Positions 1 through 5,308 of a stretch of DNA of 8,481 bases are shown in pieces. Source of the stretch: Thermoanaerobacterales bacterium (GTDB lineage Bacteria; Bacillota; Thermosediminibacteria; Thermosediminibacterales; Tepidanaerobacteraceae). The notes under the pieces are model-generated. The model saw only the letters and a list, made by a program, of their open reading frames with translations, searched no databases and was not told the DNA's origin. The position numbers and the translations under genes were made by a program. Each line of letters opens with the position of its first letter. Position 1 is the stretch's first letter. The stretch lies in assembly GCA_012839145.1 (NCBI GenBank), contig DUNY01000317.1:1-8481 (forward strand). Reading direction: 5' to 3'.

Positions 1-22
1 ATATTTTTATATAAAGAAGTGT

Positions 23-97
23 TCCTCGATAGCTCAGCGGTAGAGCATTCGGCTGTTAACCGAAGGGTCGTAGGTTCGAATCCTACTCGAGGAGCCA
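23..97 (+). tRNA. tRNA-Asn (anticodon GTT)
   Basis: A full cloverleaf can be drawn. The acceptor stem pairs 23-29 with 87-93, followed by discriminator G94 and an encoded CCA at 95-97. The D arm carries AGCTCAGCGGTAGAGC. The anticodon stem is TTCGG/CCGAA (48-52/60-64) around the loop CTGTTAA, giving anticodon GTT at 55-57, which reads Asn codons AAC/AAU. The T arm contains GGTTCGAATCC. The encoded CCA is typical of many Bacillota tRNAs. Its promoter is not in the window; it may be part of a longer upstream tRNA cluster. Confidence 0.97.
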
Positions 98-114
98 TTT
101 TAATATATAATACT

Positions 115-143
115 TTGATAGTCAAACAATTTAAGAATAGAAT
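115..143 (+). promoter_or_regulatory. Candidate sigma-A promoter for the MATE-marR unit
   Basis: TTGATA (115-120) and TAGAAT (138-143) are separated by exactly 17 bp, close to the vegetative consensus (TTGACA/TATAAT). Transcription would start near 150, leaving an AT-rich leader of about 100 nt before the pump gene. A short inverted repeat TTTGA-tag-TCAAA (114-126) overlaps the -35 hexamer. The call rests on hexamer match and spacing only. Confidence 0.5.
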
Positions 144-223
144 AAATGGCACAAAATATTTGTAATAAATAATATCAGCAAAATGATTGAGGTAAACTTT
201 TTTGGACTGACACAGAAACATAA

Positions 224-239
224 CATTATTCATATAATG
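224..239 (+). promoter_or_regulatory. Inverted repeat before the pump RBS, candidate MarR operator
   Basis: CATTAT-tcat-ATAATG is a perfect 6-4-6 inverted repeat ending right at the GGAGTGAT ribosome binding site of the MATE gene. MarR-family regulators commonly bind AT-rich palindromes of 16-20 bp in their own promoter or leader regions, and a MarR gene is the second gene of this unit. The link is inferred; an AT-rich palindrome of this size could also be chance. Confidence 0.35.
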
Positions 240-250
240 GAGTGATTATT

Positions 251-1705
251 TTGAAGAACAACCAGCATAGTATTGACTTTACACAGGGCAGTATACCCAG
301 ACACCTTATTAATTTCACCATTCCGCTTTTTTTAGGAAATTTACTCCAGACTTTTTACAATACAGTTGACACAATATGGGTCGGTAAATTTGTCGGCCCG
401 CAAGCTTTAGCTGCGGTTTCGGTAAGTTTCCCGATAATATTTATATTGATTTCTTTAGCAACGGGAATTACGATGGCTACCACTGTGTTGGTCGGTCAAT
501 ATAAAGGTGCTGGCGATGATGAGATGGTGAAGAAAGTAATCAACAACACGGTCATACTCTTAGTGATTGCATCAGCAGTAATGACAACGGTTGGCATAGT
601 TTTGCACAAGCCAACATTAAAATTGATGAATACACCGGATGAGATAATGCAAGCAGCTGCAGGATATCTTAATATAATCTTTGCAGGTCTTATTTTCACT
701 TTTGGATATAATGGCATCAGTGCTGTATTAAGAGGGCTTGGAGATTCAAATACACCGCTGTTATTTCTTTTTTATACAACAATCATCAATATTATCCTAG
801 ATCCCATCTTAATTTTCGGTATAGGGCCAGCACCCAAAATGGGAGTCTCAGGTGCCGCATTGGCTACTGTCATATCACAAGCTATTTCGGTATTTTTGGC
901 AATAAGACATTTGAACAGAATGAGTAACATATTTACAATTAAATTTAAAGATATAAAGTATGACAGTTATTTAACAAAACAAATAATAAAAATAGGTCTA
1001 CCAGCTGGCATGCAGCAGACTGTTGTTGCCCTAGGAGCAACTGTTGTAATGTCTATAGTGAATACCTTTGGTGAGACAATAATTGCATCTTTTGGAGCAG
1101 CAAAAAAAATAGACTCATTTTCCTTTATGCCTTCCATGTCCATAGGTCTTGCGACATCTTCATTGACAGCACAAAACATTGGCGCAGGTAAATTTGAAAG
1201 GGTCAAAGAAGTAGCCAGGTGGTCTGCAATAATGGCAATAACCATATCAGTGATAGTAACGGCTGTTGTCATTTCCTTTCCAAAGGCACTTTTATCTATG
1301 TTTACCAGTGATCCGGATATACTAAGAGAAGGAGCCGTTATTTTGAGGATACTTGCTATATACTATGTACCTTTTGCATTGATGTGGGTTTTCAGCGGTA
1401 TTATTCGGGGGGCTGGAGACACCTTAATAACAATGCTGATATCCATTTTATCATTATGGGGTATCCGCTTGCCTTTGGCTTTATATCTGTCGAAATATAC
1501 GACTTTGGGAAGTAAAGGTATTTGGATTGCAATGGTTATAAGTACAAATATTACACTAATAATGAACATTATTTATTTTGTGAAAGGGCGCTGGAGAAGA
1601 AGTCTAGCAGAGCAAAAGAGTGATGACAACACAAGGTTTTCTCAACAAGAGCTCTGGAAGGAATACAGATTAAAACTCGTTAAGGAAGGTGGAGACAATG
1701 ATTAA
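251..1705 (+). CDS. MATE family multidrug/Na+ (or H+) antiporter
   Basis: An integral membrane efflux protein of the MATE family, which exports cationic drugs or metabolites in exchange for Na+ or H+. About 12 hydrophobic segments are spread over the whole 484 residues, a normal length for the family. The N-terminal repeat shows the family signature around P25-L26 and LLQTFYNTVDTIWVG (31-45). The second half repeats this architecture, with a basic cytoplasmic tail after about residue 450 (GRWRRS). TTG at 251 is preferred over GTG at 242, because GGAGTGAT (239-246) lies at good spacing from TTG and overlaps the GTG. The end overlaps the following marR gene by 8 nt, so the two are probably co-transcribed and translationally coupled. 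The substrate cannot be inferred; it is closest in feel to DinF/NorM/MepA-type pumps. Confidence 0.93.
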   Translation: MKNNQHSIDFTQGSIPRHLINFTIPLFLGNLLQTFYNTVDTIWVGKFVGPQALAAVSVSFPIIFILISLATGITMATTVLVGQYKGAGDDEMVKKVINNTVILLVIASAVMTTVGIVLHKPTLKLMNTPDEIMQAAAGYLNIIFAGLIFTFGYNGISAVLRGLGDSNTPLLFLFYTTIINIILDPILIFGIGPAPKMGVSGAALATVISQAISVFLAIRHLNRMSNIFTIKFKDIKYDSYLTKQIIKIGLPAGMQQTVVALGATVVMSIVNTFGETIIASFGAAKKIDSFSFMPSMSIGLATSSLTAQNIGAGKFERVKEVARWSAIMAITISVIVTAVVISFPKALLSMFTSDPDILREGAVILRILAIYYVPFALMWVFSGIIRGAGDTLITMLISILSLWGIRLPLALYLSKYTTLGSKGIWIAMVISTNITLIMNIIYFVKGRWRRSLAEQKSDDNTRFSQQELWKEYRLKLVKEGGDND

Positions 1706-2156
1706 TTTGGACAGGGAACTGGCGGAAAGTCTTGATAGTCTTTTGCATTCTATAAATCGTTGGATGAAATTTATTCATCGACAATACCTGTGTCAGTCTG
1801 AGAGCCAGGATATAACACAAAACCAATATAGAGTTTTATGCGTTTTGGAAAATGGTGGTCCATATAAAATGTCGGAATTGAGCGAACTAGTTCATACATC
1901 TTACGGAAGTCTTACCGTCATGATAGACCGATTAGTGGATAAAGGTTTGGTAGAAAGGTGTTTTTTACCGGAAGACAGAAGAGTTGTCATGGTTAAGATT
2001 ACTTCCGGTGGTGTCCGCAGTTTAGGGGAATACAGAAAAGGATTTTTGGAATTAATTGAGAAAAATATGGAAAAATTAAATAGCAATCAAAAAAGACGGC
2101 TTAAAAAGGCTATAAACGAGATGGAATCAATAGTAGAAGAGAATTGCGATTTTTAA
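1698..2156 (+). CDS. MarR family transcriptional regulator
   Basis: A 152-residue DNA-binding regulator with the winged-helix layout of MarR proteins. An N-terminal dimerisation helix (about 5-35) is followed by the helix-turn-helix (TQNQYRVLCVL at 40-50, then MSELSELVHTSYGSLTVMIDRL at 58-79). The beta-wing is DKGLVER...PEDRR (81-95), the family's best-conserved stretch, and C-terminal helices (about 110-150) complete the dimer interface. ATG at 1698 is chosen over GTG at 1689 because AAGGAAGGTGGAG lies just upstream; the GTG falls inside that site. It overlaps the pump gene, so it most likely represses the pump/regulator unit and releases DNA when it binds a pump substrate. That role is inferred from family behaviour. 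Three cysteines (32, 48, 88) could allow redox sensing, but nothing here proves it. Confidence 0.92.
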   Translation: MINLDRELAESLDSLLHSINRWMKFIHRQYLCQSESQDITQNQYRVLCVLENGGPYKMSELSELVHTSYGSLTVMIDRLVDKGLVERCFLPEDRRVVMVKITSGGVRSLGEYRKGFLELIEKNMEKLNSNQKRRLKKAINEMESIVEENCDF

Positions 2157-2326
2157 ATACAGATATAATAATAAGAAGGACTTTTTACGAAGAATGTCGA
2201 AATTTTATCATTAAGGGAAAGGGCATAAGTATTTGAAAGTCTTATCTTTACACAATTAAAATGTGAGGAAAAGTTTCACAAAATAGGTGTTATAAATGCA
2301 AGACATAAAAATAAGGAGGCATGCAA

Positions 2327-2764
2327 ATGCTTACAAGAGTATGCTCTGGTGGTGTGGTATTTTACGAAGATCGGGTTTTAATATTAAAAAATGAAAAATC
2401 CGAATGGGTGTTACCGAAGGGAGTTATAAGGCCGGGGAGGCTTGCACAGGAAATTGCCATAGAACGGGTAAGATCAGAGGCAGGGGTTAATGCACGTATC
2501 GTATCGTGCGTAGGTGAGACTTGCTATGAATTTTATTCCGTTACCAGGCAAAGACCGGTATGTAATCAGATAACTTGGTTTTTAATGGAAGCCGGCAATG
2601 AAAATTGTAATCCCAATACTGATTTGAATTTTTTTGACGGTGGTTTTTATTCTATAGAAGAAGCCCTGGAGAAAATTACTTACAGCCAGGATAAATCTCT
2701 TGTAAGGATGTCATATAAAAGGTACTTAGACTACTACAAAGAAAAAGATGAGGTTATGGTATAA
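2327..2764 (+). CDS. Nudix-fold protein with a degenerate Nudix box
   Basis: A 145-residue single-domain protein. The first 30 residues (CSGGVVFYEDRVLILKN, then WVLPKG) match the opening strands and LPKG turn of Nudix hydrolases acting on Ap4A-like nucleotides. The box that should read Gx5Ex7REUxEExGU reads, from G32, with R38 in place of the first Glu, E46-R47 in place of Arg-Glu, and S50-E51 in place of Glu-Glu. Only E51 and the final G53 are kept, so Mg-dependent hydrolysis is doubtful. ATG at 2327 is preferred to ATG at 2321 because AAGGAGG (2313-2319) lies 7 nt upstream of the former and only 1 nt from the latter. Its 170-bp upstream gap suggests its own promoter; TTGAAA (2233-2238) with TTAAAA 17 bp on is a weak candidate. 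Possible roles are a nucleotide-sensing, RNA-binding or otherwise non-hydrolytic Nudix protein. Confidence 0.8.
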   Translation: MLTRVCSGGVVFYEDRVLILKNEKSEWVLPKGVIRPGRLAQEIAIERVRSEAGVNARIVSCVGETCYEFYSVTRQRPVCNQITWFLMEAGNENCNPNTDLNFFDGGFYSIEEALEKITYSQDKSLVRMSYKRYLDYYKEKDEVMV

Positions 2765-2788
2765 AAAAGCAGCTTAAGCTGCTTTTTT
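2763..2788. terminator. Bidirectional intrinsic terminator
   Basis: A perfect palindrome AGCAGCTTAAGCTGCT is flanked by A6 on the left and T6 on the right, so it ends transcription on both strands. It overlaps the stop codon region of the plus-strand Nudix gene and touches the stop of the convergent 62-residue ORF on the minus strand. Confidence 0.93.
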
Positions 2789-2975
2789 ATATTGTTCTTG
2801 ATTTAATTTTATGTTCAGTGATAAGATCCAAGGTTTTTGCTTTTATGGCTATATCATTGTTATCTATGACTCCCTTTTCGGTTAGAACCTCGATGAGGCT
2901 TACTATAGCCAGAGTATTTTTATAGTCCACCATCTTCATATCCGAAAGTTCAGCAAATACATCTATTTCCCCCAT
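2787..2975 (-). CDS. Small protein of unknown function (62 residues)
   Basis: I do not recognise the family. The product is a soluble, acidic-to-neutral, mostly helical small protein without cysteines, signal peptide or membrane segment. It starts MGEIDVFAELSDMKMVDYKN, and its central stretch (SLIEVLTEKGVIDNNDI) looks like a short helical hairpin. It is judged real because AAGGAGGGGAG lies directly upstream of its ATG at good spacing, the frame runs cleanly into a shared terminator, and a TATAAT element lies about 50 nt upstream. It could be a small regulatory or structural protein; function is not inferable from sequence. Confidence 0.7.
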   Translation of the reverse strand: MGEIDVFAELSDMKMVDYKNTLAIVSLIEVLTEKGVIDNNDIAIKAKTLDLITEHKIKSRTI

Positions 2976-3027
2976 AAACTCCCCTCCTTGAGAAGGTTAT
3001 GTCCATATCTTGTCCATTATGTATGAA

Positions 3028-3057
3028 ATTATACAGGGGAATATGATTCTAGGTGAA
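3028..3057 (-). promoter_or_regulatory. Candidate promoter of the 62-residue ORF
   Basis: On the minus strand a perfect TATAAT (3033-3028) is preceded by TTCACC (3057-3052) at 18 bp. The -35 match is poor, so recognition may depend on the -10 box. The start point would be near 3021. The -35 region resembles the terminal repeat of the adjacent element (GGTGAA on the plus strand). Confidence 0.4.
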
Positions 3058-3066
3058 AGTTATTTT

Positions 3067-3268
3067 GGTGAAGATGACGGCACCTCTCCCTAAGTAAGAC
3101 ATGTTACTTTTAGCTTGGTCCTGCACTTCGCAGGTGTTCACGGGCAATTTCGGCGTCCTGCCGAGTGCCCGTTAGCTTGCGTCCTGCACGCTGCACCTGC
3201 TACGTTTGACCTAAGCATAGAATAACAACGGCCTCGCTTAAAAGGGATCATTTGCCGTCATCTTCACC
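3067..3268. repeat. 202-bp non-coding element with 16-bp terminal inverted repeats
   Basis: GGTGAAGATGACGGCA (3067-3082) is the exact reverse complement of 3253-3268. The enclosed 170 bp has no substantial reading frame and is more GC-rich and far more structured than its surroundings. Visible hairpins are AAGTAA/TTACTT (3092-3097/3104-3109), CCTGC/GCAGG (3120-3124/3130-3134), a two-tier ACGGGCA/TGCCCGT with inner TCGGC/GCCGA (3140-3172), and GCGT/ACGC (3179-3191). It fills most of the gap between the PurM-like gene and the 62-residue ORF. Size, terminal repeats and lack of coding suggest a MITE-like or other dispersed repeat, or a structured RNA. No clear target-site duplication is seen; CTAG occurs on both sides (3049-3052 and 3269-3272 region) but asymmetrically. 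Confidence 0.75.
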
Positions 3269-3297
3269 CTAGAGGGTTTTCTACGCTAAAACAAATT

Positions 3298-4296
3298 TTA
3301 TAGTTCTTGGACTTTTTCAATAGCTCGTACAAGCTCGTCCCTCTCGAAAGGTACGATGGGATGTTTGCCGTCGGGTGTAACCATATATATTCCTTGTAAA
3401 GTGACCTTGCCTATTATGGTGGAAGAAATATTGTAATTCTTTAAAGCTGCGGTGACTTCATTCCCTTTCGGTGTACAAATAAGCATACTGCCGCTAGAGA
3501 TTAGACCCAATGGGTCGATATCAAAAGCAGTGCAAATATTTTGGGTTTCTGGCAAAATAGGAAGAGAATCCTCATATATCTCCATTCCCACATGGGAAGC
3601 TTCAGCCACTTCAAAACATGCTCCCAGCAACCCGCCCTCAGTGATGTCGTGCATTGCCGAAACTCCGATTTTTGCGGCAATTATTCCTTCATCTATAACG
3701 CTTATTTTTTCTATAAAACCTTGAGCTTTTTTTATGGTTTCTCTTGAAACTTTTCCGATAAGAAATTCCTCAAAGTCCGAAGCGAGAATAGCTGAACCTT
3801 CAAGACCAAGGGATTTTGTTACAATTATATCATCTCCTAGTTTGGCTCCGGAGGAGGTAACAAATTTATCTTTTTGGACTATACCAATAGCAGCGGCGGA
3901 AATAATCGGTTTTGTAACTGCTGAGGTTATTTCACTGTGACCGCCTAATACTTCGATACCTACTGTGTTGGCAGCTTTGTGAATCCCCTCCATTATTTTC
4001 CTTAAAAGGGTCTCATCGGAACCTACCGGCAAAAGCAGTGTAACCAAAATACCAATAGGTTTTGCGCCGCAGGCTGCTATATCATTACAAGATACATATA
4101 CTGAAAGATGACCGCTGTGAATATCTGCACCGGTTATAGGGTCAGTGGAAAGGACTGCCACTGAATCGCCGAAATCAATAATGCTGCAGTCTTCGCCGAG
4201 ACCTGAGTGGACCAATACTTCTTTTCTCAGCTTTCCTATAAAAGGGTATACACTGGATTTTAAAATCTGTGGGGGAACTTTTCCTGCTTTCAACAT
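3298..4296 (-). CDS. AIR synthase (PurM/HypE/ThiL-like) family protein
   Basis: A 332-residue cytosolic protein of the PurM-like ATP-binding superfamily (PurM, PurL, SelD, ThiL, HypE), whose members activate a substrate with ATP. The N-terminal half has GLGEDCS (32-38), STDPITG (50-56), CNDIAACGAKP (70-80) and GGHSEIT (118-124). The second domain has GDDIIVTK (154-161) and HDITEGGLLGA (216-226). It is not a clear SelD: the N-terminal catalytic Cys/Sec loop is missing. It is not a standard HypE either: it ends KVQEL without the terminal cysteine. The start is the ATG after GAGGTGAT; a longer in-frame extension of 32 residues lies inside the preceding gene and is rejected. That ribosome site incorporates the TGA of the S-component gene, only 7 nt away, so translation is coupled. 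The reaction is unknown; phosphorylation of a compound delivered by the transporter is an inference. Confidence 0.85.
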   Translation of the reverse strand: MLKAGKVPPQILKSSVYPFIGKLRKEVLVHSGLGEDCSIIDFGDSVAVLSTDPITGADIHSGHLSVYVSCNDIAACGAKPIGILVTLLLPVGSDETLLRKIMEGIHKAANTVGIEVLGGHSEITSAVTKPIISAAAIGIVQKDKFVTSSGAKLGDDIIVTKSLGLEGSAILASDFEEFLIGKVSRETIKKAQGFIEKISVIDEGIIAAKIGVSAMHDITEGGLLGACFEVAEASHVGMEIYEDSLPILPETQNICTAFDIDPLGLISSGSMLICTPKGNEVTAALKNYNISSTIIGKVTLQGIYMVTPDGKHPIVPFERDELVRAIEKVQEL

Positions 4297-4303
4297 AATC
4301 ACC

Positions 4304-4792
4304 TCAAAACTTATCTTCATCATTAAATGAAATATCCTTAAGTCTATTATGCAAAAAAAGAGAGATAACAGCACCGGCGGATACCTGCACAAAATCCCCT
4401 GCCAGTTCTACCGGCACTGCTCCAATACCATACATAATACCGGCTGCCAATGCGTAACCTATCATCATTGTGATACCGCCCAAAAAAACTGCAAGATATA
4501 TGTTTTTTCTGGCAACAGTGCCTACTATGAAACCTTCAAGGCCTTTGATAACAAAGGTTATAGGGGCCCAAACAGGATAACCTCCTATAATATCGGCCAG
4601 GGCTGACCCTACTCCTCCTATCAAGGCACCGGCGGCACCTCCATAAAGAAGTGCAGTCAAATAAATTATCGCTTCCCCTAAATTGAAGTAAAGATTAAAG
4701 GTAGGAACCGGGAAGCGAAGCACCACTGTAGCTAATACTAATAGTGCGGAAAAAAGGCCCATAAAAGCAAGCTTTTTAATTCTCACGTTCAT
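4304..4792 (-). CDS. ECF transporter S component (substrate-binding membrane subunit)
   Basis: A 162-residue integral membrane protein, the usual size for an S component of an energy-coupling factor transporter; these bind a vitamin or precursor and share a common EcfA-EcfA'-EcfT module encoded elsewhere. Five or six hydrophobic segments are visible, starting at about residues 8-25. The most conserved part is NLGEAIIYLTALLYGG (37-52), GGVGSALADIIGGYPVWAPI (59-78) and KGLEGFIVG (83-91), which fits the PF07155-type S components, a group that includes hydroxymethylpyrimidine transporters. GGAGG lies 8 nt before the ATG. It is the first gene of a coupled pair with the PurM-like gene. I see no TPP, FMN or preQ1 riboswitch in its leader, so the substrate stays open. 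Confidence 0.85.
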   Translation of the reverse strand: MNVRIKKLAFMGLFSALLVLATVVLRFPVPTFNLYFNLGEAIIYLTALLYGGAAGALIGGVGSALADIIGGYPVWAPITFVIKGLEGFIVGTVARKNIYLAVFLGGITMMIGYALAAGIMYGIGAVPVELAGDFVQVSAGAVISLFLHNRLKDISFNDEDKF

Positions 4793-4837
4793 CTGTTAAA
4801 CCTCCGTATATATGCTCGAAAATCCCCCTTATAACCT

Positions 4838-4865
4838 AATATAAGTATAAAAAACCCAAGTTCAA
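4838..4865 (-). promoter_or_regulatory. Secondary candidate promoter for the ECF-AIR synthase pair
   Basis: On the minus strand TTGAAC (4865-4860) and TATATT (4843-4838) are 16 bp apart, giving a start about 40 nt before the S-component ATG. It is weaker than the candidate at 4930-4959 and may not be used. Confidence 0.3.
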
Positions 4866-4929
4866 GACTTTATTTTTGACAAGAGCTACCTAATTGCATG
4901 ACAGAAGTTTATATTAAAATACTAAAGGT

Positions 4930-4959
4930 ATTATACCAAAATAAAAAGCGCTTTGACAA
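4930..4959 (-). promoter_or_regulatory. Candidate main promoter for the ECF-AIR synthase pair
   Basis: On the minus strand TTGTCA (4959-4954) is followed after 18 bp by a perfect TATAAT (4935-4930). The start point would be near 4923, leaving a leader of about 130 nt. The -10 box sits inside the palindrome GGTAT-T-ATACC (4927-4937), which could be an operator or simply reflect the hexamer. Confidence 0.5.
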
Positions 4960-4981
4960 ATAATCTTTTAAGCGTCTTTTT
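4943..4981. other. Hairpin with A/T-rich flanks between divergent promoters
   Basis: AAAAAGCGCTT (4943-4953) pairs with AAGCGTCTTTTT (4970-4981) with one bulged base and a 16-nt loop. It has the form of a bidirectional terminator, yet no gene ends here. It may insulate the two divergent units or be a regulator site. Confidence 0.4.
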
Positions 4982-4992
4982 GCGGTTGCCCC

Positions 4993-5021
4993 TTGATTTT
5001 CCCGGTGTCGTTGGATATAAT
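4993..5021 (+). promoter_or_regulatory. Sigma-A promoter of the serS T-box transcript
   Basis: TTGATT (4993-4998) and a perfect TATAAT (5016-5021) are 17 bp apart. The predicted start near 5028 is just upstream of the first T-box helix, exactly where a leader transcript should begin. Confidence 0.75.
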
Positions 5022-5027
5022 AAAGTT

Positions 5028-5252
5028 ACAAACAATAAAAAAGAGAACGGCTATGATGGAAAAAGTGAGCACAGGTCTTTTTATAGAGAGCCGACGGTCG
5101 GTGAAAGTCGGCAAAAGATTGTGCCCGATTCCGCTCCGAAGCTGCATCTTTAGAGAGATGCCGGGGCTTTATATGATCCCGTTAAACAATTAAGTAATAT
5201 AATAAGGGTGGCAACGCGGGTCCTCTCGCCCCTTGGGGGTGAGGGGATTTTT
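5028..5252 (+). promoter_or_regulatory. T-box riboswitch, serine-specific, controlling serS
   Basis: The leader senses uncharged tRNA-Ser and lets transcription continue into serS. Stem I runs from CGGCT (5048-5052) pairing with AGCTG (5140-5144), through GCACA/TGTGC (5069-5073/5120-5124), to the distal GCCGAC/GTCGGC (5090-5095/5107-5112). The specifier is TCC (5135-5137), a Ser codon, in the usual context before GAAGCTGC. The conserved T-box sequence AGGGTGGCAACGCG begins at 5205; its TGGC (5209-5212) can pair with the tRNA 3' end GCCA, matching the G discriminator of bacterial tRNA-Ser. AAGGG (5204-5208) can pair with CCCCTT (5229-5234) as antiterminator, competing with the terminator. Between Stem I and the T-box only two short hairpins are seen (5144-5161 and 5162-5181). 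The start is estimated from the promoter. Confidence 0.93.
5221..5252 (+). terminator. T-box leader terminator hairpin
   Basis: The arm 5221-5232 (TCCTCTCGCCCC) pairs with 5235-5247, leaving one bulged G and a TT loop, and is followed by T5 (5248-5252). It is mutually exclusive with the antiterminator formed when uncharged tRNA-Ser binds. Confidence 0.9.
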
Positions 5253-5308
5253 ATATACCTTTTTGAAAGAAGATAATAAAAATTAATTAGCCTTAGGAGG
5301 TTAAAAAC

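Noticed and set aside
233..238. TATAAT just before the MATE gene
   Set aside because: No -35 hexamer at suitable distance, and it would start transcription inside the ribosome binding site; it is better explained as part of the palindrome.
2195..2201. TGTCGAA, a match to the Spo0A box, upstream of the Nudix gene
   Set aside because: It is a lone 7-mer with no properly placed promoter and is easily expected by chance.
3266..3280. ACCC-taga-GGGT followed by TTTT as a terminator
   Set aside because: The stem is only 4 bp, overlaps the right terminal repeat, and its T-run is on the plus strand where no gene needs ending.
3298..4296. SelD (selenophosphate synthase) or HypE assignment
   Set aside because: The glycine-rich superfamily motifs are present, but the SelD catalytic Cys/Sec loop and the HypE C-terminal cysteine are both missing.
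4297..4392. 32-residue N-terminal extension of the PurM-like protein
   Set aside because: It lies inside the S-component gene, has no ribosome site, and the family's N-terminus fits the ATG at 4296 that follows GAGGTGAT.
4793..4925. Riboswitch (TPP, FMN, preQ1) in the leader of the S-component gene
   Set aside because: No CTGAGA-type TPP core, RFN core or preQ1 H-type pseudoknot could be recognised in the roughly 130 nt.
4953..5193. Plus-strand frames overlapping the serS leader
   Set aside because: They cover the promoter and Stem I of the T-box, have no ribosome sites and no family resemblance.
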